Below are positions 19,313-28,650 of a stretch of 64,000 nt of DNA, one piece after another (within the stretch, counting starts at the first letter, position 1; each line of letters starts with the position of its first letter). The translations under genes and the position numbers were made by a program. Source of the DNA: Klebsiella planticola ATCC 33531 (GTDB taxonomy: Bacteria; Pseudomonadota; Gammaproteobacteria; Enterobacterales; Enterobacteriaceae). Where the stretch lies: positions 1-64,000 of the forward strand of contig NZ_JMPP01000047.1 in assembly GCF_000735435.1 (NCBI RefSeq), read 5' to 3'. The notes beneath the pieces were generated by a model. The model ran no database searches. It saw only the letters and a program-made list of their open reading frames with translations, and had not been told where the DNA came from.

Positions 19313-19503
19313 GTGTCAGATTTGCCCTAAAGAAAGTTGAGTAGCACGGTAGCATGACTTCATTTGCAATTAAACAAAATTATCATTTTAAACATTTGTT
19401 GATTTTATCACGGTCATTTATCTCCCCTCGCTGAGCATCGACAGATATTTTGTTGACGGGACTGGACATGCCCTGAACCCTGTTTGAGTACTCTAAGTCC
19501 GGG

Positions 19504-19572
19504 CATGCCCGCCTCTGGCACGAAGCGGACGAGTTAACTGAGTGGAAGGTGCGCTCTGAGCGAGGGGCAGAT
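19504..19572. repeat. Dispersed hairpin repeat, full-length copy 5
   Basis: Contains both hairpins: GCCCGCCTCTGGCACGAAGC..GGAC, the linker GAGTTAACTGAG, then GTGCGCTCTGAGCGAGGGGC. The order and linker match copies at 53302 and 63156. This one lies in a divergent gap between ridA and the GNAT gene. Confidence 0.7.
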
Positions 19573-19688
19573 CAGACGTTGCCGCAACGGGAGATTTCGC
19601 TCCCGGATGTTAAGTCGCTGGAGTGGGACTGCAGCTTTTGCCGTCAAAATCCTTTATGCTGTGCCAAACTCCTGTACAGGGTATGACC

Positions 19689-20141
19689 ATGATAATAGTA
19701 GAGAAAGCAGACCCGTTAGATGCAGAATCTCATCGGTTAATCGAAATGCTGTCATCAGAACTTGCCGCTATTACCGGTGATAATGGCAAAAGCCATTTTG
19801 CCATTGACGCAATAAATGGCGACAATTCATTATGGGTCCTGGCAAGGAATACTCGTGGCAATGCGATAGGATGTGGCGCTATCAGGCCAGTAACACAACA
19901 TATAGCTGAGCTTAAGAGGATGTTTTCAGACCGAAGCGAGCCTGGTGTTGGCCATGCTTTACTCCGTTTTCTGGAAACATCGGCAAGGGAGATGGGATAC
20001 AGCGAACTCTGGCTAGAAACCCGGCTCATCAATCATAAGGCTGTCCGTTTTTACGAAAAAAATGGATATGTCCGTATTGAAAATTATGGTCCCTACATAG
20101 GCAGGAAAGAGGCCGTTTGTTTCTCAAAGGCATTGCATTAA
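19689..20141 (+). CDS. GNAT-family N-acetyltransferase
   Basis: The start at ATG 19689 (MIIVEKADPL) is preferred because CAGGG lies about 8 bp upstream; ATG 19683 is too close to it. 150 residues. GNAT motif order is seen: GNAIGCGAIRP (beta strands), AELKRMFSD, then the acetyl-CoA loop EPGVGHALLRFLE, and NHKAVRFYEKNGYVRIENYG near the end. The substrate is unknown. It lies 20 bp before the membrane AraC gene in the same direction. Confidence 0.87.
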   Translation: MIIVEKADPLDAESHRLIEMLSSELAAITGDNGKSHFAIDAINGDNSLWVLARNTRGNAIGCGAIRPVTQHIAELKRMFSDRSEPGVGHALLRFLETSAREMGYSELWLETRLINHKAVRFYEKNGYVRIENYGPYIGRKEAVCFSKALH

Positions 20142-20160
20142 TGGCGTCCTATGTCCGCTT

Positions 20161-21270
20161 ATGGTTGAAGGAGACAGATTGCCTTCATGGGTGCAAATAT
20201 TCCTCGTGAATTTTTATGATGGTACTGTGGTTATGTTTTCTGTTCCCTTCCCTGTTATTACTTTGTTTGCACTATTGTTTTTAATAGTCGTTGCGCTATT
20301 TCCTGAAAAAAATCGCCACAGCGGTACCCTGCGTTTTCTTATCGCCTGCACAGTCCTTCTTTCTGTAAGCACGCTGCGCTGGGAATACGAGTCATCCATG
20401 CTCAGGAATATTCAATCCGTCCTGGCAATACTTCTGCCCCCTCTCGCATGGCATAGTTTCATCTCAATGACTGAAACCAGTAAGCAACGTCGCTGGCTAG
20501 TGCTGCTTTTACCCCCGACCATTGCATTTTTGATCAGGATAGTTTGGCCGGTTGCGACTGATTTCATCCTGTTTATCCTGTTTATGGGATACGGATATGG
20601 TCTCTTTCGTATTGCATGGCAGGGGGAGCATCACTTCACGCTGAACCGACTGGCGGAGTCAGCACATACGGTAAAGATGGCTTTTTTCGCCGGCAGCTTT
20701 CTGTGTCTATCTGCGCTGACAGATCTTGCGATTATATTTGACTTCAACATCACCGGTGGAAAACAGGCCCCGGGTATGATTGTCATTTTCCAGATGGCGC
20801 TGCTTCCTCTCATCGCCGCGGCGATTGTCAGCGCGGGAAGGACAACGGTATCAGGAAATGATAACCGGGAAGAAACGCCCCCCGAAAGTGTTGTGAGATC
20901 CTCAGGAGAGTTTGAGGCGATTTATCGCAGACTCGAGAAACAAGTCCGTGAAACACAGATTTATCTTAATCCCGATCTGACGCTGAGTATTCTGGCCAGA
21001 AAAACAGGCATACCCGCGCGACATCTTTCAAGCGCCGTGAATTCTGTGAGTCAGTGCAATGTATCGCAGTGGATCAATGGCTTCAGGATTGAACGGGCAA
21101 AGGAGCTGCTGTTAAACCCCCTGCTGCCCGTGACGGATATAATGTTGGAGTCGGGATTCACCACTAAATCAAATTTTAATCGTGAATTTCTGCGCGTTTG
21201 TGGTGTGTCACCTACTTTGTTCCGGCAGAAGATGCAGTGTAATCAAGCGAAGAATTCAGGAACTCACTGA
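20161..21270 (+). CDS. Membrane-embedded AraC-family regulator (seven TM segments plus HTH)
   Basis: The N-terminal two thirds hold about seven hydrophobic segments (residues roughly 30-45, 58-74, 85-105, 112-128, 136-150, 174-194 and 206-226). The C-terminal 100 residues are an AraC HTH domain: LSILARKTGIPARHLSSAVN, WINGFRIERAKELL and the second helix pair VTDIMLESGFTTKSNFNREF. This is a one-component membrane sensor-regulator architecture. The ATG at 20161 has no good ribosome site; a TTG at 20179 sits 5 bp after AAGGAG and may be the true start. Its 3' end overlaps the convergent hydrolase gene by 59 bp. Confidence 0.82.
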   Translation: MVEGDRLPSWVQIFLVNFYDGTVVMFSVPFPVITLFALLFLIVVALFPEKNRHSGTLRFLIACTVLLSVSTLRWEYESSMLRNIQSVLAILLPPLAWHSFISMTETSKQRRWLVLLLPPTIAFLIRIVWPVATDFILFILFMGYGYGLFRIAWQGEHHFTLNRLAESAHTVKMAFFAGSFLCLSALTDLAIIFDFNITGGKQAPGMIVIFQMALLPLIAAAIVSAGRTTVSGNDNREETPPESVVRSSGEFEAIYRRLEKQVRETQIYLNPDLTLSILARKTGIPARHLSSAVNSVSQCNVSQWINGFRIERAKELLLNPLLPVTDIMLESGFTTKSNFNREFLRVCGVSPTLFRQKMQCNQAKNSGTH

Positions 21271-22273
21271 TCTTACGAACCAGATTTTGATGAATACTCG
21301 ATCTCTTTGCATGGGGGCCATCCTGGCAAACAACTTCATCGCCAGGTGATTCTTCGTTCAGGAGATTTTCAGCACCGGGTTTACAAAGCTGCATGAAACT
21401 GAAATGTGTTGCGCCTTCGACGATCTCATATTGCCTCCAGCCTGGGTTCATTTTGGCAGCCAGATACCCAGACTCCTGTCCTGCAGGTAATTCTGCCAAT
21501 CTGTCCGCCTGTGCGGCTAAAATCAGGACTGGAATGTTAATAGCATTCAGACTCTGAGGGGTAAACCCCGGCGCTAATCCTGAGTCAAGAGAGACGACAG
21601 CCCGGATCCTTGCATCCCTGTTATTTGCGGATATTTTTTCCACGGAAAGCGCGTCATTAATGCCCAGCTTTTCTGTTAACCGGCAGTCGCCGCGTTTGGG
21701 ATGGTTTTGACAATCGTTGATAAACAAGGAAGGGTTAAATCGCGCACCCGCTAGCGACATGACTGTCCATCCGCCCAGAGAATGCCCTAAAGCCGCAATA
21801 CGCTCCTTGTCCGTTGCCCCGAAAAGTGCCGGGGAGTCGATGACGAAATCAATAACCCGGGAAATATCGTGCGGACGTCGCCACAGCTTTTTAGCCTCTG
21901 GAGGATTCTGATCAAATGTAGTCGTGCCTGGATGATCCGGGGCGGCAACAATATATCCCTCTGCGGCCATCGCCGCAGCAATCCAGGACAGATTCCGCCA
22001 GTTGCCATTGTATCCGTGCGAAATAACCAGGAGAGGATGTGCTCCAGGTAATGGTGGCGCATCGGGGTTCACCATAACGCCAACAAAAGCGGGATTACTT
22101 CCTGTATTCACTGCTCTTCCCTCAGAAGAGGCTGGATACCACACCGTCACATTTAGAGTTTCCGACTTTGGGTCTGATAACTTTATCTGACGAAAGCCTG
22201 GAGATGCCTGTACTTGTATGCCGTAAAAGTAAAAGAAGACAGACAATAAACAAAAAACGCGTATGCACATCAT
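21212..22273 (-). CDS. Exported alpha/beta hydrolase (PAF-acetylhydrolase-like)
   Basis: 353 residues with an N-terminal signal peptide (hydrophobic to about residue 20, cleavage near VQA-SP). The oxyanion strand HPLLVISHGYNGN is followed by the nucleophile elbow GHSLGGW (Ser about 165), and a late His lies in EGATHFSFMQ. The layout resembles the predicted dienelactone/PAF-acetylhydrolase-like group. The substrate is unknown; likely periplasmic ester hydrolysis. AGGA lies 5 bp before the ATG. It is convergent with, and overlaps, the membrane AraC gene. Confidence 0.82.
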   Translation of the reverse strand: MMCIRVFCLLSVFFYFYGIQVQASPGFRQIKLSDPKSETLNVTVWYPASSEGRAVNTGSNPAFVGVMVNPDAPPLPGAHPLLVISHGYNGNWRNLSWIAAAMAAEGYIVAAPDHPGTTTFDQNPPEAKKLWRRPHDISRVIDFVIDSPALFGATDKERIAALGHSLGGWTVMSLAGARFNPSLFINDCQNHPKRGDCRLTEKLGINDALSVEKISANNRDARIRAVVSLDSGLAPGFTPQSLNAINIPVLILAAQADRLAELPAGQESGYLAAKMNPGWRQYEIVEGATHFSFMQLCKPGAENLLNEESPGDEVVCQDGPHAKRSSIHQNLVRKISEFLNSSLDYTASSAGTK

Positions 22274-22520
22274 AATATTCCTGTGGAGATGAATTTGTGC
22301 AACTTGTATATATCAGGTTCGGTATCCGGGCGTCCTGGAACACGATTGAGGTCGTGAATTTGTTTTTTTACAGCATTTTACATGTACATCTCTTACATCA
22401 GAGTGTCTGAGTGTCACTCCCTATGCATTAAGCGTAGTTGCTATGTAGTCGCTAAATTGAGATATCCGTCTTGGGGATGCGGACGTTTTCCTGGACGGGT
22501 TATGTTGTCAGCAACAGGTG

Positions 22521-22862
22521 CTAGCGTCTGGTGGGGCGAATCATGACCACTATTCTGTGATCTTTTCCCGGTTTCCCTTTTTCATAGCGCCATTCATTTT
22601 TCATGATACTGATGACTTTATGTTCAAACTCCGGAGTAGTTGTCGATTCAAGGATTTGTGTATTCTGAACTCTTCCGTTTGCATCAACATCAAACTGTAT
22701 CCGCAGGGCACCCGGCAGTAGCTTTCCGTTCTTATCGTGAGTGGTGATAGCTGTAATTGCAGAGGAAGTGCTGCCAGAGGGTGTGCTGTCGCTGGCCTGT
22801 GTACCAAAGCAGACAGCCAGAAGAAATGGCAGGATGAGAGTGAGGAGTCTGATAGATTTCAT
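22521..22862 (-). CDS. Small exported protein with TonB-C-like domain
   Basis: 113 residues: a signal peptide (MKSIRLLTLILPFLLAVCFG, cleavage near TQA-S) followed by a domain resembling the TonB C-terminal fold: LRIQFDVDANGRVQNTQILE, then FEHKVISIMKNEWRYEKGKPGK. There is no Pro-rich spacer, and the only hydrophobic segment is the signal, so it is not a normal TonB. Such free-standing domains are known in Proteobacteria without clear roles. It is isolated: 247 bp from the hydrolase and with no outer-membrane receptor gene in view. Confidence 0.7.
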   Translation of the reverse strand: MKSIRLLTLILPFLLAVCFGTQASDSTPSGSTSSAITAITTHDKNGKLLPGALRIQFDVDANGRVQNTQILESTTTPEFEHKVISIMKNEWRYEKGKPGKDHRIVVMIRPTRR

Positions 22863-23189
22863 AAAGCGTCCATGTCTTAAAATTAACCATATGATAGATA
22901 TCCTTAATGGTTAAGTACACAGCCAAACAACCCAATGAAGATGGAACAAAGAGGCAGCGAGATAGTCAGCGCCTGCATAGCTGTATCGACGCAATTCGCC
23001 TTGCTTTTAAGGGCGGCCTGCAGGATTTGCTGCTGACTCATCAGTCATATTGTTCTTCACCCCATACCGCTATCCGTTTCGCTGCTAACATCAGGCTTAA
23101 AAAAATTGCGAAGAACTCTTTGCATGACTGATACCGCAGCAAATGAGATAGCGCCACACTTACCCTTACTCTTTGAAAATGAAGCCAAT
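22863..23189. other. Gene-free stretch, no feature recognised
   Basis: Short frames occur, but none has a start, ribosome site or family resemblance. It probably holds the promoter of the TonB-C-like gene at its left edge. It leads into the MFS relic. Confidence 0.4.
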
Positions 23190-23470
23190 GGGATTCTTCA
23201 GGATCCGATCGGTGCGGGGATCGTGCTGTATGTTTGTCACATGGGTCTGGCTCTCACCGGCACTGGCTTTTACTCCTTTGCTGGCGCGCTTATCTTCTTT
23301 GGTCCAGGCTGGAACTTCCTGTACCTGCCCTTGTTACAACAACATTCAGTTCTGCTGAAAAAGGTCTGGCTCAGGCTGCGAAACCGATCTGCCAGCGATA
23401 TCGGCTCTGGCAGATCGGTTTGGTCTGCTTCCAGGTCAAGCTGAATGCAAAAGCGATGATGGTGGGTTCA
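23190..23470 (+). pseudogene. MFS transporter remnant
   Basis: One plus frame reads GLALTGTGFYSFAGALIFFG then GWNFLYL, the usual late-middle TM stretch of an MFS permease. The reading continues in another frame as VTTTFSSAEKGLAQAAK, the matching cytoplasmic loop (compare SAEKGxAQAxND in intact permeases), and then IGLVC. The two pieces are joined by a frameshift and both ends are missing. A decayed fragment; edges are approximate. Confidence 0.6.
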
Positions 23471-23525
23471 ATCAGCGGTAAATCACCCACTGTAACGAGT
23501 ATGACCGGGAGCAACACAACGCGCG

Positions 23526-24413
23526 TCAGTCCGCCTTCTCGCTCAGCTTCTCACGCATAAACTCAATAAAAACCTGCGTTTTCGCAGGGAGCAGTCGCGT
23601 TTCAGTCAGAGCATAAACCGTGACCGCTTCAGCCTTCCAGTCAGGCAATACCCGGGTCAGTTTATTATCCGCAACGTCTTCCCCGACAATTTTGTCAGGC
23701 AAAATCGCAATACCTGCTCCCATTGAGGCAAAACGACGCATCATACCAATGCTGTTCATCTGAAAGCGCCCGGAAGTTCTGATGCTAATCCGGCTTTCTT
23801 CGCGATATAAGTGCCAGTGACCGGGCTTATCCTGCCGCATACCAATACATTCATGATCCGTCAGCTCATCAGGGTTACCGGGATTGCCATTCTGAACTAA
23901 ATAGTCGGGGGATGCGTAAAGGCTGCGTGAAAGCGACCCGAGCTTGCGTGCAATGAGGCCGGAATCGGGCAGACTCCCCATGCGAACTGCCAGATCATAG
24001 GGCTCCGACACCAAATCAACATTTCTCGGCGTTAAATCAAAATCGAAGCTGATACCCGGATAGCAGTCCGAGAACGCTTTAATCAGCGGCGCGAGAATCA
24101 CCACCGCAAAATCGGCCGGCAAAGAGACTCGCAGCATACCCTGCGGCTGAGCCAGGAGAGAACCCAGCTGCTCATGCGCCAGACGTGCTTCATCAATGAT
24201 GCGCCGGCTTCGTTCGTAATAAATCTGACCGGCTTCGGTCAGTTCAATCTTGCGCGTCGTCCGGTGTAACAGCCTGAGGCCGATAAACTTTTCAAGCTCA
24301 TTTATTTTACGCGACAGCGTGGAATTTGGCATGCCCAGAGCCTGAGCTGCGCCACGAAAACTGCGCGCTTTGACAACTTCGACAAAGTAGGACATGTGGT
24401 TAAGAAGTTCCAT
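23526..24413 (-). CDS. LysR-family transcriptional regulator (CrgA-like)
   Basis: 295 residues: HTH with SFRGAAQALGMPNSTLSRKI and the wing LLHRTTRKIELTEAG, then an effector domain with FDFDLTPRNVDLVSEPYDLA. It is divergent from the isochorismatase-pirin run, with 159 bp between starts, and probably regulates it. Its 3' end approaches the MFS remnant, whose original partner is lost. Confidence 0.9.
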   Translation of the reverse strand: MELLNHMSYFVEVVKARSFRGAAQALGMPNSTLSRKINELEKFIGLRLLHRTTRKIELTEAGQIYYERSRRIIDEARLAHEQLGSLLAQPQGMLRVSLPADFAVVILAPLIKAFSDCYPGISFDFDLTPRNVDLVSEPYDLAVRMGSLPDSGLIARKLGSLSRSLYASPDYLVQNGNPGNPDELTDHECIGMRQDKPGHWHLYREESRISIRTSGRFQMNSIGMMRRFASMGAGIAILPDKIVGEDVADNKLTRVLPDWKAEAVTVYALTETRLLPAKTQVFIEFMREKLSEKAD

Positions 24414-24572
24414 GTTTATTGTGCCATGAATGGAATATTCAATTCTGATTTTAGCTATTTATCCCAAAAATTAACAGGATATACTTTAAATATTCGCAGG
24501 GGAAAACCTGCATAACCCCTGACAAATACTATATACGTCAGTCAGTTAACCAAAACCCACAGGATTAATTTT

Positions 24573-25154
24573 ATGAGCTTTGAAAAATTCACCTCTGACA
24601 ATGCCGCCATGCTGTTGATTGACCATCAGGTCGGCACCATGGGCTGGGCTAAATCCATGGCGTTTGACGAACTTAAACGCAATGCGCTAATGCTGGCTAA
24701 ATCTGCCGCCATTCTGGATATGCCGGTGGTTCTTACCTCAAGCATGGAAGAATATGCGCAGGGGCCGCTGCTTGCAGAACTGAAAACTATTCTGCCAGAA
24801 GAATTTGAAGCACGAATCAAACGCATGGGCATTGTTAATGCCATGGACGATGAGAACTTTGCCGCCGCGGTTAACGCTACCGGCAGAAAGAAACTGATTA
24901 TTGCAGGCGTAACTAACGATGTCTGTACGGTCTACCCGGCGCTGTCGCTGGTTGCAGCCGGGTTTGACGTACAGGTTGTTGCGGACGCCGGTGCCTCACC
25001 AACCAAAATGGCTGATGACATTGCGCTACGCCGTATGGACAAAAATGGCATTACCCTGACGACAACTAACCAGCTAATTGCTGAGCTGGCAGGAAGCTGG
25101 GCAACACCTCAGGGGGAGAAATTAGTCCAGGTATTAATGGAATCCTTTCAGTAA
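24573..25154 (+). CDS. Isochorismatase-family cysteine hydrolase (YcaC-like)
   Basis: 193 residues. The family triad is visible: Asp17 in MLLIDHQV, Lys83 in RIKRMG and Cys118 in AGVTNDVCTVYPALS. E. coli YcaC has the same spacing. The substrate is unknown; relatives cleave amides or carbamates or act in nicotinamide and isochorismate metabolism. It is followed by the pirin gene and then an OYE gene in the same direction, and the divergent LysR is the probable regulator. Confidence 0.88.
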   Translation: MSFEKFTSDNAAMLLIDHQVGTMGWAKSMAFDELKRNALMLAKSAAILDMPVVLTSSMEEYAQGPLLAELKTILPEEFEARIKRMGIVNAMDDENFAAAVNATGRKKLIIAGVTNDVCTVYPALSLVAAGFDVQVVADAGASPTKMADDIALRRMDKNGITLTTTNQLIAELAGSWATPQGEKLVQVLMESFQ

Positions 25155-25234
25155 TGAATAAGCCAGCAGCCTCGTGCGGCAGCGCTTTACGCCTTCCGTG
25201 CGGGTCTGACTTCCCGGATAAGAGAATCACAACA

Positions 25235-25987
25235 ATGCTTAAAATTGAAAACAGCAGAAAACAATCGCATGGCTCTGGCGGGTTCGGTATCGATATCCTC
25301 TGGCCGGGAATGGTACAGAATTCAGATGACAGTGGTATTGGGGCAATTGGCCGTATTGACCAGGCAAACGTAAAAGCGGGAACGGTCATTCCCATGCATC
25401 CTCATAAGGATGATGAAATTCTCACTTACATGCGTAAAGGCAGAATGCTGCATCTGGACACGGTCGGTAATGAGGAAGAGATTACAGATACCCGACTGAT
25501 GCTCATGAACGCCGGACATACCTTCCAGCATGAGGAACGCATTCTGGGTGAAAAAGGTGAATCAATGCAGTGTCTGCAGATTTTCATTCGCCCCTCAGAA
25601 ACCAACCTGACACCTCAGGTTCAGTTTCATGATTTCGGCACGCCTTACAGTGACAATAACTGGCGGCTGATTGCCGGCCCTGAAAACGCACCGTTAACTT
25701 TTCGTTCTCAGACGTGGGTACAGGACGCGCGGCTTGCTGAAGGCAGCGAGCTGACGCTGCCGGCGGTTCCGGTCAGTAGCGCGGTGCGCCTGTTATATGT
25801 CTTTGAGGGCGCAGCCCGGGTTGGTGAAATCGCCCTAAATACTGGTGAGAGCATGATTATCGAAGACGGCGACGTTCACACCGTCATCGCGTTGGATACC
25901 ACTAATCTGGTGCTCTTCACCACTGATCCCGCGGCAAAAGTATTCCGTGGCGGTATGTTCAGTGGCAATATACGCCCGCACCGGTAA
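25235..25987 (+). CDS. Pirin-family cupin protein
   Basis: Start moved to ATG 25235 (MLKIENSRKQ), preceded by GGATAAGAG; the frame upstream to 25154 has no family resemblance. 250 residues in two cupin halves. The N-terminal half has the metal-binding motif PMHPHKDDEILTYMRKGRM and a later HTFQHEER. Bacterial pirins include quercetin dioxygenases and redox-linked regulators; the substrate is unknown here. It lies between an isochorismatase-like gene and an OYE gene. Confidence 0.88.
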   Translation: MLKIENSRKQSHGSGGFGIDILWPGMVQNSDDSGIGAIGRIDQANVKAGTVIPMHPHKDDEILTYMRKGRMLHLDTVGNEEEITDTRLMLMNAGHTFQHEERILGEKGESMQCLQIFIRPSETNLTPQVQFHDFGTPYSDNNWRLIAGPENAPLTFRSQTWVQDARLAEGSELTLPAVPVSSAVRLLYVFEGAARVGEIALNTGESMIIEDGDVHTVIALDTTNLVLFTTDPAAKVFRGGMFSGNIRPHR

Positions 25988-26265
25988 AGGTATTTATAAA
26001 ATTTCACAGCAGCTCAGTCATTCTTTTCAATTGACAAGCAGAATACAGCACTTTGAATTTTTCACTCACCGACGTTGAGTGATGTTTATCACCCGGAATC
26101 CGGATATTACTTTTTAATTTTAATTCAATATTAAAAACATCATGTATTACTGAAATTTTTATGTATCCAGTCAGCATACTGAACACCTGCATTAATTTTT
26201 TGTTCTTTATTAATACCGCGCTGTTTTACCGACCTGACTTTTTATCAGACTACAGGAAAAGAAAA

Positions 26266-27321
26266 ATGGATAAAATATTTACCCCGTTCAAACTCGGGCA
26301 GTTAACGCTGAATAACCGTCTGGTGATGGCCCCCATGACCCGTAGCCGTGCTGAATATGACGGTACGCCGGCTGACATTGCAGTTGAATACTACGCACAG
26401 CGCGCCGGGGTGGGCCTTATCGTTGCAGAAGGGACGCAGCCCAGCGATGACGGACAGGGTTACTTAATGACGCCCGGTATTTACACCGACGCACACGTGG
26501 CGGGCTGGAAACAAATCGCGTCAGCCGTTCACAATAAGGGCGGTCATCTGTTCATCCAGCTTATGCATACCGGCCGCATGAACCATCCTGACAATACGCC
26601 GCACCATCGTCAGGGCGTGGCGCCTTCCGCTATTGCCCCCGGCGTACAGATGTTTACTGCAACCGGCATGCAGGATATTCCGGTGCCACGCGAACTGACA
26701 ACGGAAGAAATCCGCAGCACGGTTGCTGATTTCCGTTATGCGGCACGGCGTGCTGTTGAGGCTGGTGCCGACGGCGTGGAAATCCACGGCGCTAATGCCT
26801 ATCTGATACACCAGTTTTTAGCACCAAGCGCCAACCAGCGCATCGATGAATATGGCGGCTCCATTGAGAACCGTGCCCGTTTTGCGCTGGAGGTGGCGGC
26901 AGCCATTGCAGAAGAGATTGGTGCAGACAAAACCGCGATCCGTCTTTCCCCGGGCAGCCAGATTTGGGGTATTAATGAAGGTGAGGAAGGCCCGGCGCTT
27001 TATCGTTACCTGGTTGCTGAATTGAATAAGCTCGGACTGAGCTACCTGCACATTATGCACATGGGCAATGAGGAACTGCTGAGTGAACTGCGGGCGTTAT
27101 GGACGCAACCGCTGATCCTGAATCGCCCCGGGAAAAGCAGAGAAAACATCGGTGATGATATCCAGTCCGGTCTTGCCGAACTGGAATCTTACGGCCAGAT
27201 GATTCTGGCTAACCCGGACTTTCCAGAGCGGGTGAAAACAGAGGCGTCGTTGAACAGCGCAGATCCGACGACCTACTATGGCGGTGGTGTCAAAGGATAT
27301 ACTGATTATGCCAAAATGTAG
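26266..27321 (+). CDS. Old Yellow Enzyme family alkene reductase
   Basis: Start placed at ATG 26266 (MDKIFTPFKL), with AGGA upstream; the longer frame from 26161 is AT-rich leader. 351 residues. FMN enzyme of the NemA/OYE group: NRLVMAPMTRSRA, EGTQPSDDGQGY, IQLMHTGRMNH, IHGANAYLIHQFLA (His and Asn of the active site), DEYGGSIENRARF and MILANPDFPERV. It is the second of three OYEs in the window. A separate promoter is possible because 278 bp of AT-rich DNA precede it. Confidence 0.92.
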   Translation: MDKIFTPFKLGQLTLNNRLVMAPMTRSRAEYDGTPADIAVEYYAQRAGVGLIVAEGTQPSDDGQGYLMTPGIYTDAHVAGWKQIASAVHNKGGHLFIQLMHTGRMNHPDNTPHHRQGVAPSAIAPGVQMFTATGMQDIPVPRELTTEEIRSTVADFRYAARRAVEAGADGVEIHGANAYLIHQFLAPSANQRIDEYGGSIENRARFALEVAAAIAEEIGADKTAIRLSPGSQIWGINEGEEGPALYRYLVAELNKLGLSYLHIMHMGNEELLSELRALWTQPLILNRPGKSRENIGDDIQSGLAELESYGQMILANPDFPERVKTEASLNSADPTTYYGGGVKGYTDYAKM

Positions 27322-27432
27322 TCAATTTATTATGCCCTGAAAGGGCGTAGCAAGCCCCTTAAAAAGAAGTCTCTGCCAGTCGTGGGAGATTGAAAGCCAA
27401 ACACAATAAGACAGAACCAAAACCAGATGATG

Positions 27433-27456
27433 ACCACGCCCACAGGGCGTGGTTTT
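27433..27456 (+). terminator. Hairpin with T tail after the OYE gene
   Basis: Perfect 9-bp stem ACCACGCCC / GGGCGTGGT with loop ACA, followed by TTT. It lies about 110 bp after the OYE stop; it could serve the OYE transcript on the plus strand. Confidence 0.6.
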
Positions 27457-27650
27457 CAGTTGGCAATAAAAAAGGATATGTCTTTAGGCATATTTTTTAC
27501 TATCACCGTCCAACGATATCGCGCTTGTCTTGCGGGGTGATGGTATTACTGACTCTTCATTAGCCCCACTACTTAAACTGTTTCCAGTTACCCACACTTA
27601 TACTCACTCAATGAGTCACTCGAATATTGACGAGTCCGGCCGTTGAACTC

Positions 27651-27707
27651 ACGGCACAAAGCGGACAGCTGTAGGACTTACTGTCTGCTTTGTGCGAGGG
27701 GCCGACC
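27651..27707. repeat. Dispersed hairpin repeat, diverged copy 6
   Basis: Keeps CGGCACAAAGCGGAC (loop plus right arm), a linker, and GTCTGCTTTGTGCGAGGGGC (second hairpin). It lies in the 426-bp convergent gap between the OYE and LysE genes; apart from the terminator and this repeat the gap holds no gene. Confidence 0.55.
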
Positions 27708-27747
27708 TTAATGTTGCACATCCATGGCTAGTTTGTAATCGTTTGAA

Positions 27748-28365
27748 TTACTTTAACAGAAGCCGTATTCCCAGAAAGGCCATGACTCCCCCGCTTAATT
27801 TATCGATGAACTTACGGTATTTAATGTAAGTCTGACGCGGCCCGTCCGTTGATAATACGCATGCTACGACTGCATACCAGAGTACATCAATAGCGAAAGC
27901 CATTAAGGGCAGGATAATATACATGGCAGGCTGAATGTTTTTACTAAGCGCGGCGGAAAAAATACTGGCAAATACCAGAGCGGTATGCGGATTACTAATT
28001 TGCGTGAATACGCCAGTGAGAAAAGCTTTTGAGGCGCTGACTTCCTCTGTCACGGCAGAATCGATAAACTTGTTTGCAGGACGCCGAAAGATTTTTAACG
28101 CAAGCCATAACAGATATAAACCACCGGCAATCTTCAGGCCTGTGTAAAGCGATGGAACCAATGTCAGCAGGGTGTGAAGGCCCGCCAACGCGATGGCGGC
28201 AAAAATAAGCGCACCAAAACCCATTCCGGCCGCCACAGATAACGCCGTCCGTCTTGAACTGGACATGGCCGTGCGGGCAACAAGAAGAAAGCTGACTCCC
28301 GGGCTCATAGCGCCAAAAAGGATAGCAACGCCAATCGCAGAAAGCGCAATCAAATCATTTGTCAT
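27748..28365 (-). CDS. LysE/RhtB-family exporter
   Basis: 205 residues, six TM segments. The N-terminal AILFGAMSPGVSFLLVARTAM and the central GGLYLLWLALKIFR are the RhtB/LysE signature. Exports amino acids or related small metabolites across the inner membrane. GGGAGAAGATGA precedes the ATG. It is downstream of, and in the same direction as, a LysR gene 285 bp away; a repeat copy lies between. Confidence 0.88.
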   Translation of the reverse strand: MTNDLIALSAIGVAILFGAMSPGVSFLLVARTAMSSSRRTALSVAAGMGFGALIFAAIALAGLHTLLTLVPSLYTGLKIAGGLYLLWLALKIFRRPANKFIDSAVTEEVSASKAFLTGVFTQISNPHTALVFASIFSAALSKNIQPAMYIILPLMAFAIDVLWYAVVACVLSTDGPRQTYIKYRKFIDKLSGGVMAFLGIRLLLK

Positions 28366-28455
28366 TCATCTTCTCCCTCATACTAAACGTCAGCCAGTGT
28401 CGAACCACACATCTCATGAATCGCTCCCAATTGTCACCATAGCACAACGTCAGCA

Positions 28456-28481
28456 ACTTCCGCCTCTGGCAAAGAGCGGAC
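28456..28481. repeat. Dispersed hairpin repeat, copy 7
   Basis: CTTCCGCCTCTGGCAAAGAGCGGAC-type core. About 90 bp to its right, near 28570, is GCCGTTGAGCTCACAGCGAA, which resembles sequence just left of the 27651 copy, so the element may once have been longer. Confidence 0.55.
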
Positions 28482-28650
28482 TGGACATGGCGTTTAGTTC
28501 TGGCGTGTAGTCAATGTGGGTTTTCGTTTCATGGCAACGTCCCCTCTTCTTGAACAATAGCGTGGCATCGAGCCGTTGAGCTCACAGCGAAATACAGGCG
28601 CTGGAAATTCATTTTACCAACGGGACCCACTGTCGCGACTCAATGCCGCC

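Noticed and set aside
22907-23131. 74-codon plus-strand frame
   Set aside because: No recognisable domain and no ribosome site; it leads into a pseudogene.
27322-27747. Possible CRISPR array or attachment site because of short repeats
   Set aside because: Only one hairpin terminator and one dispersed-repeat copy; no regularly spaced repeats, tRNA or integrase gene.
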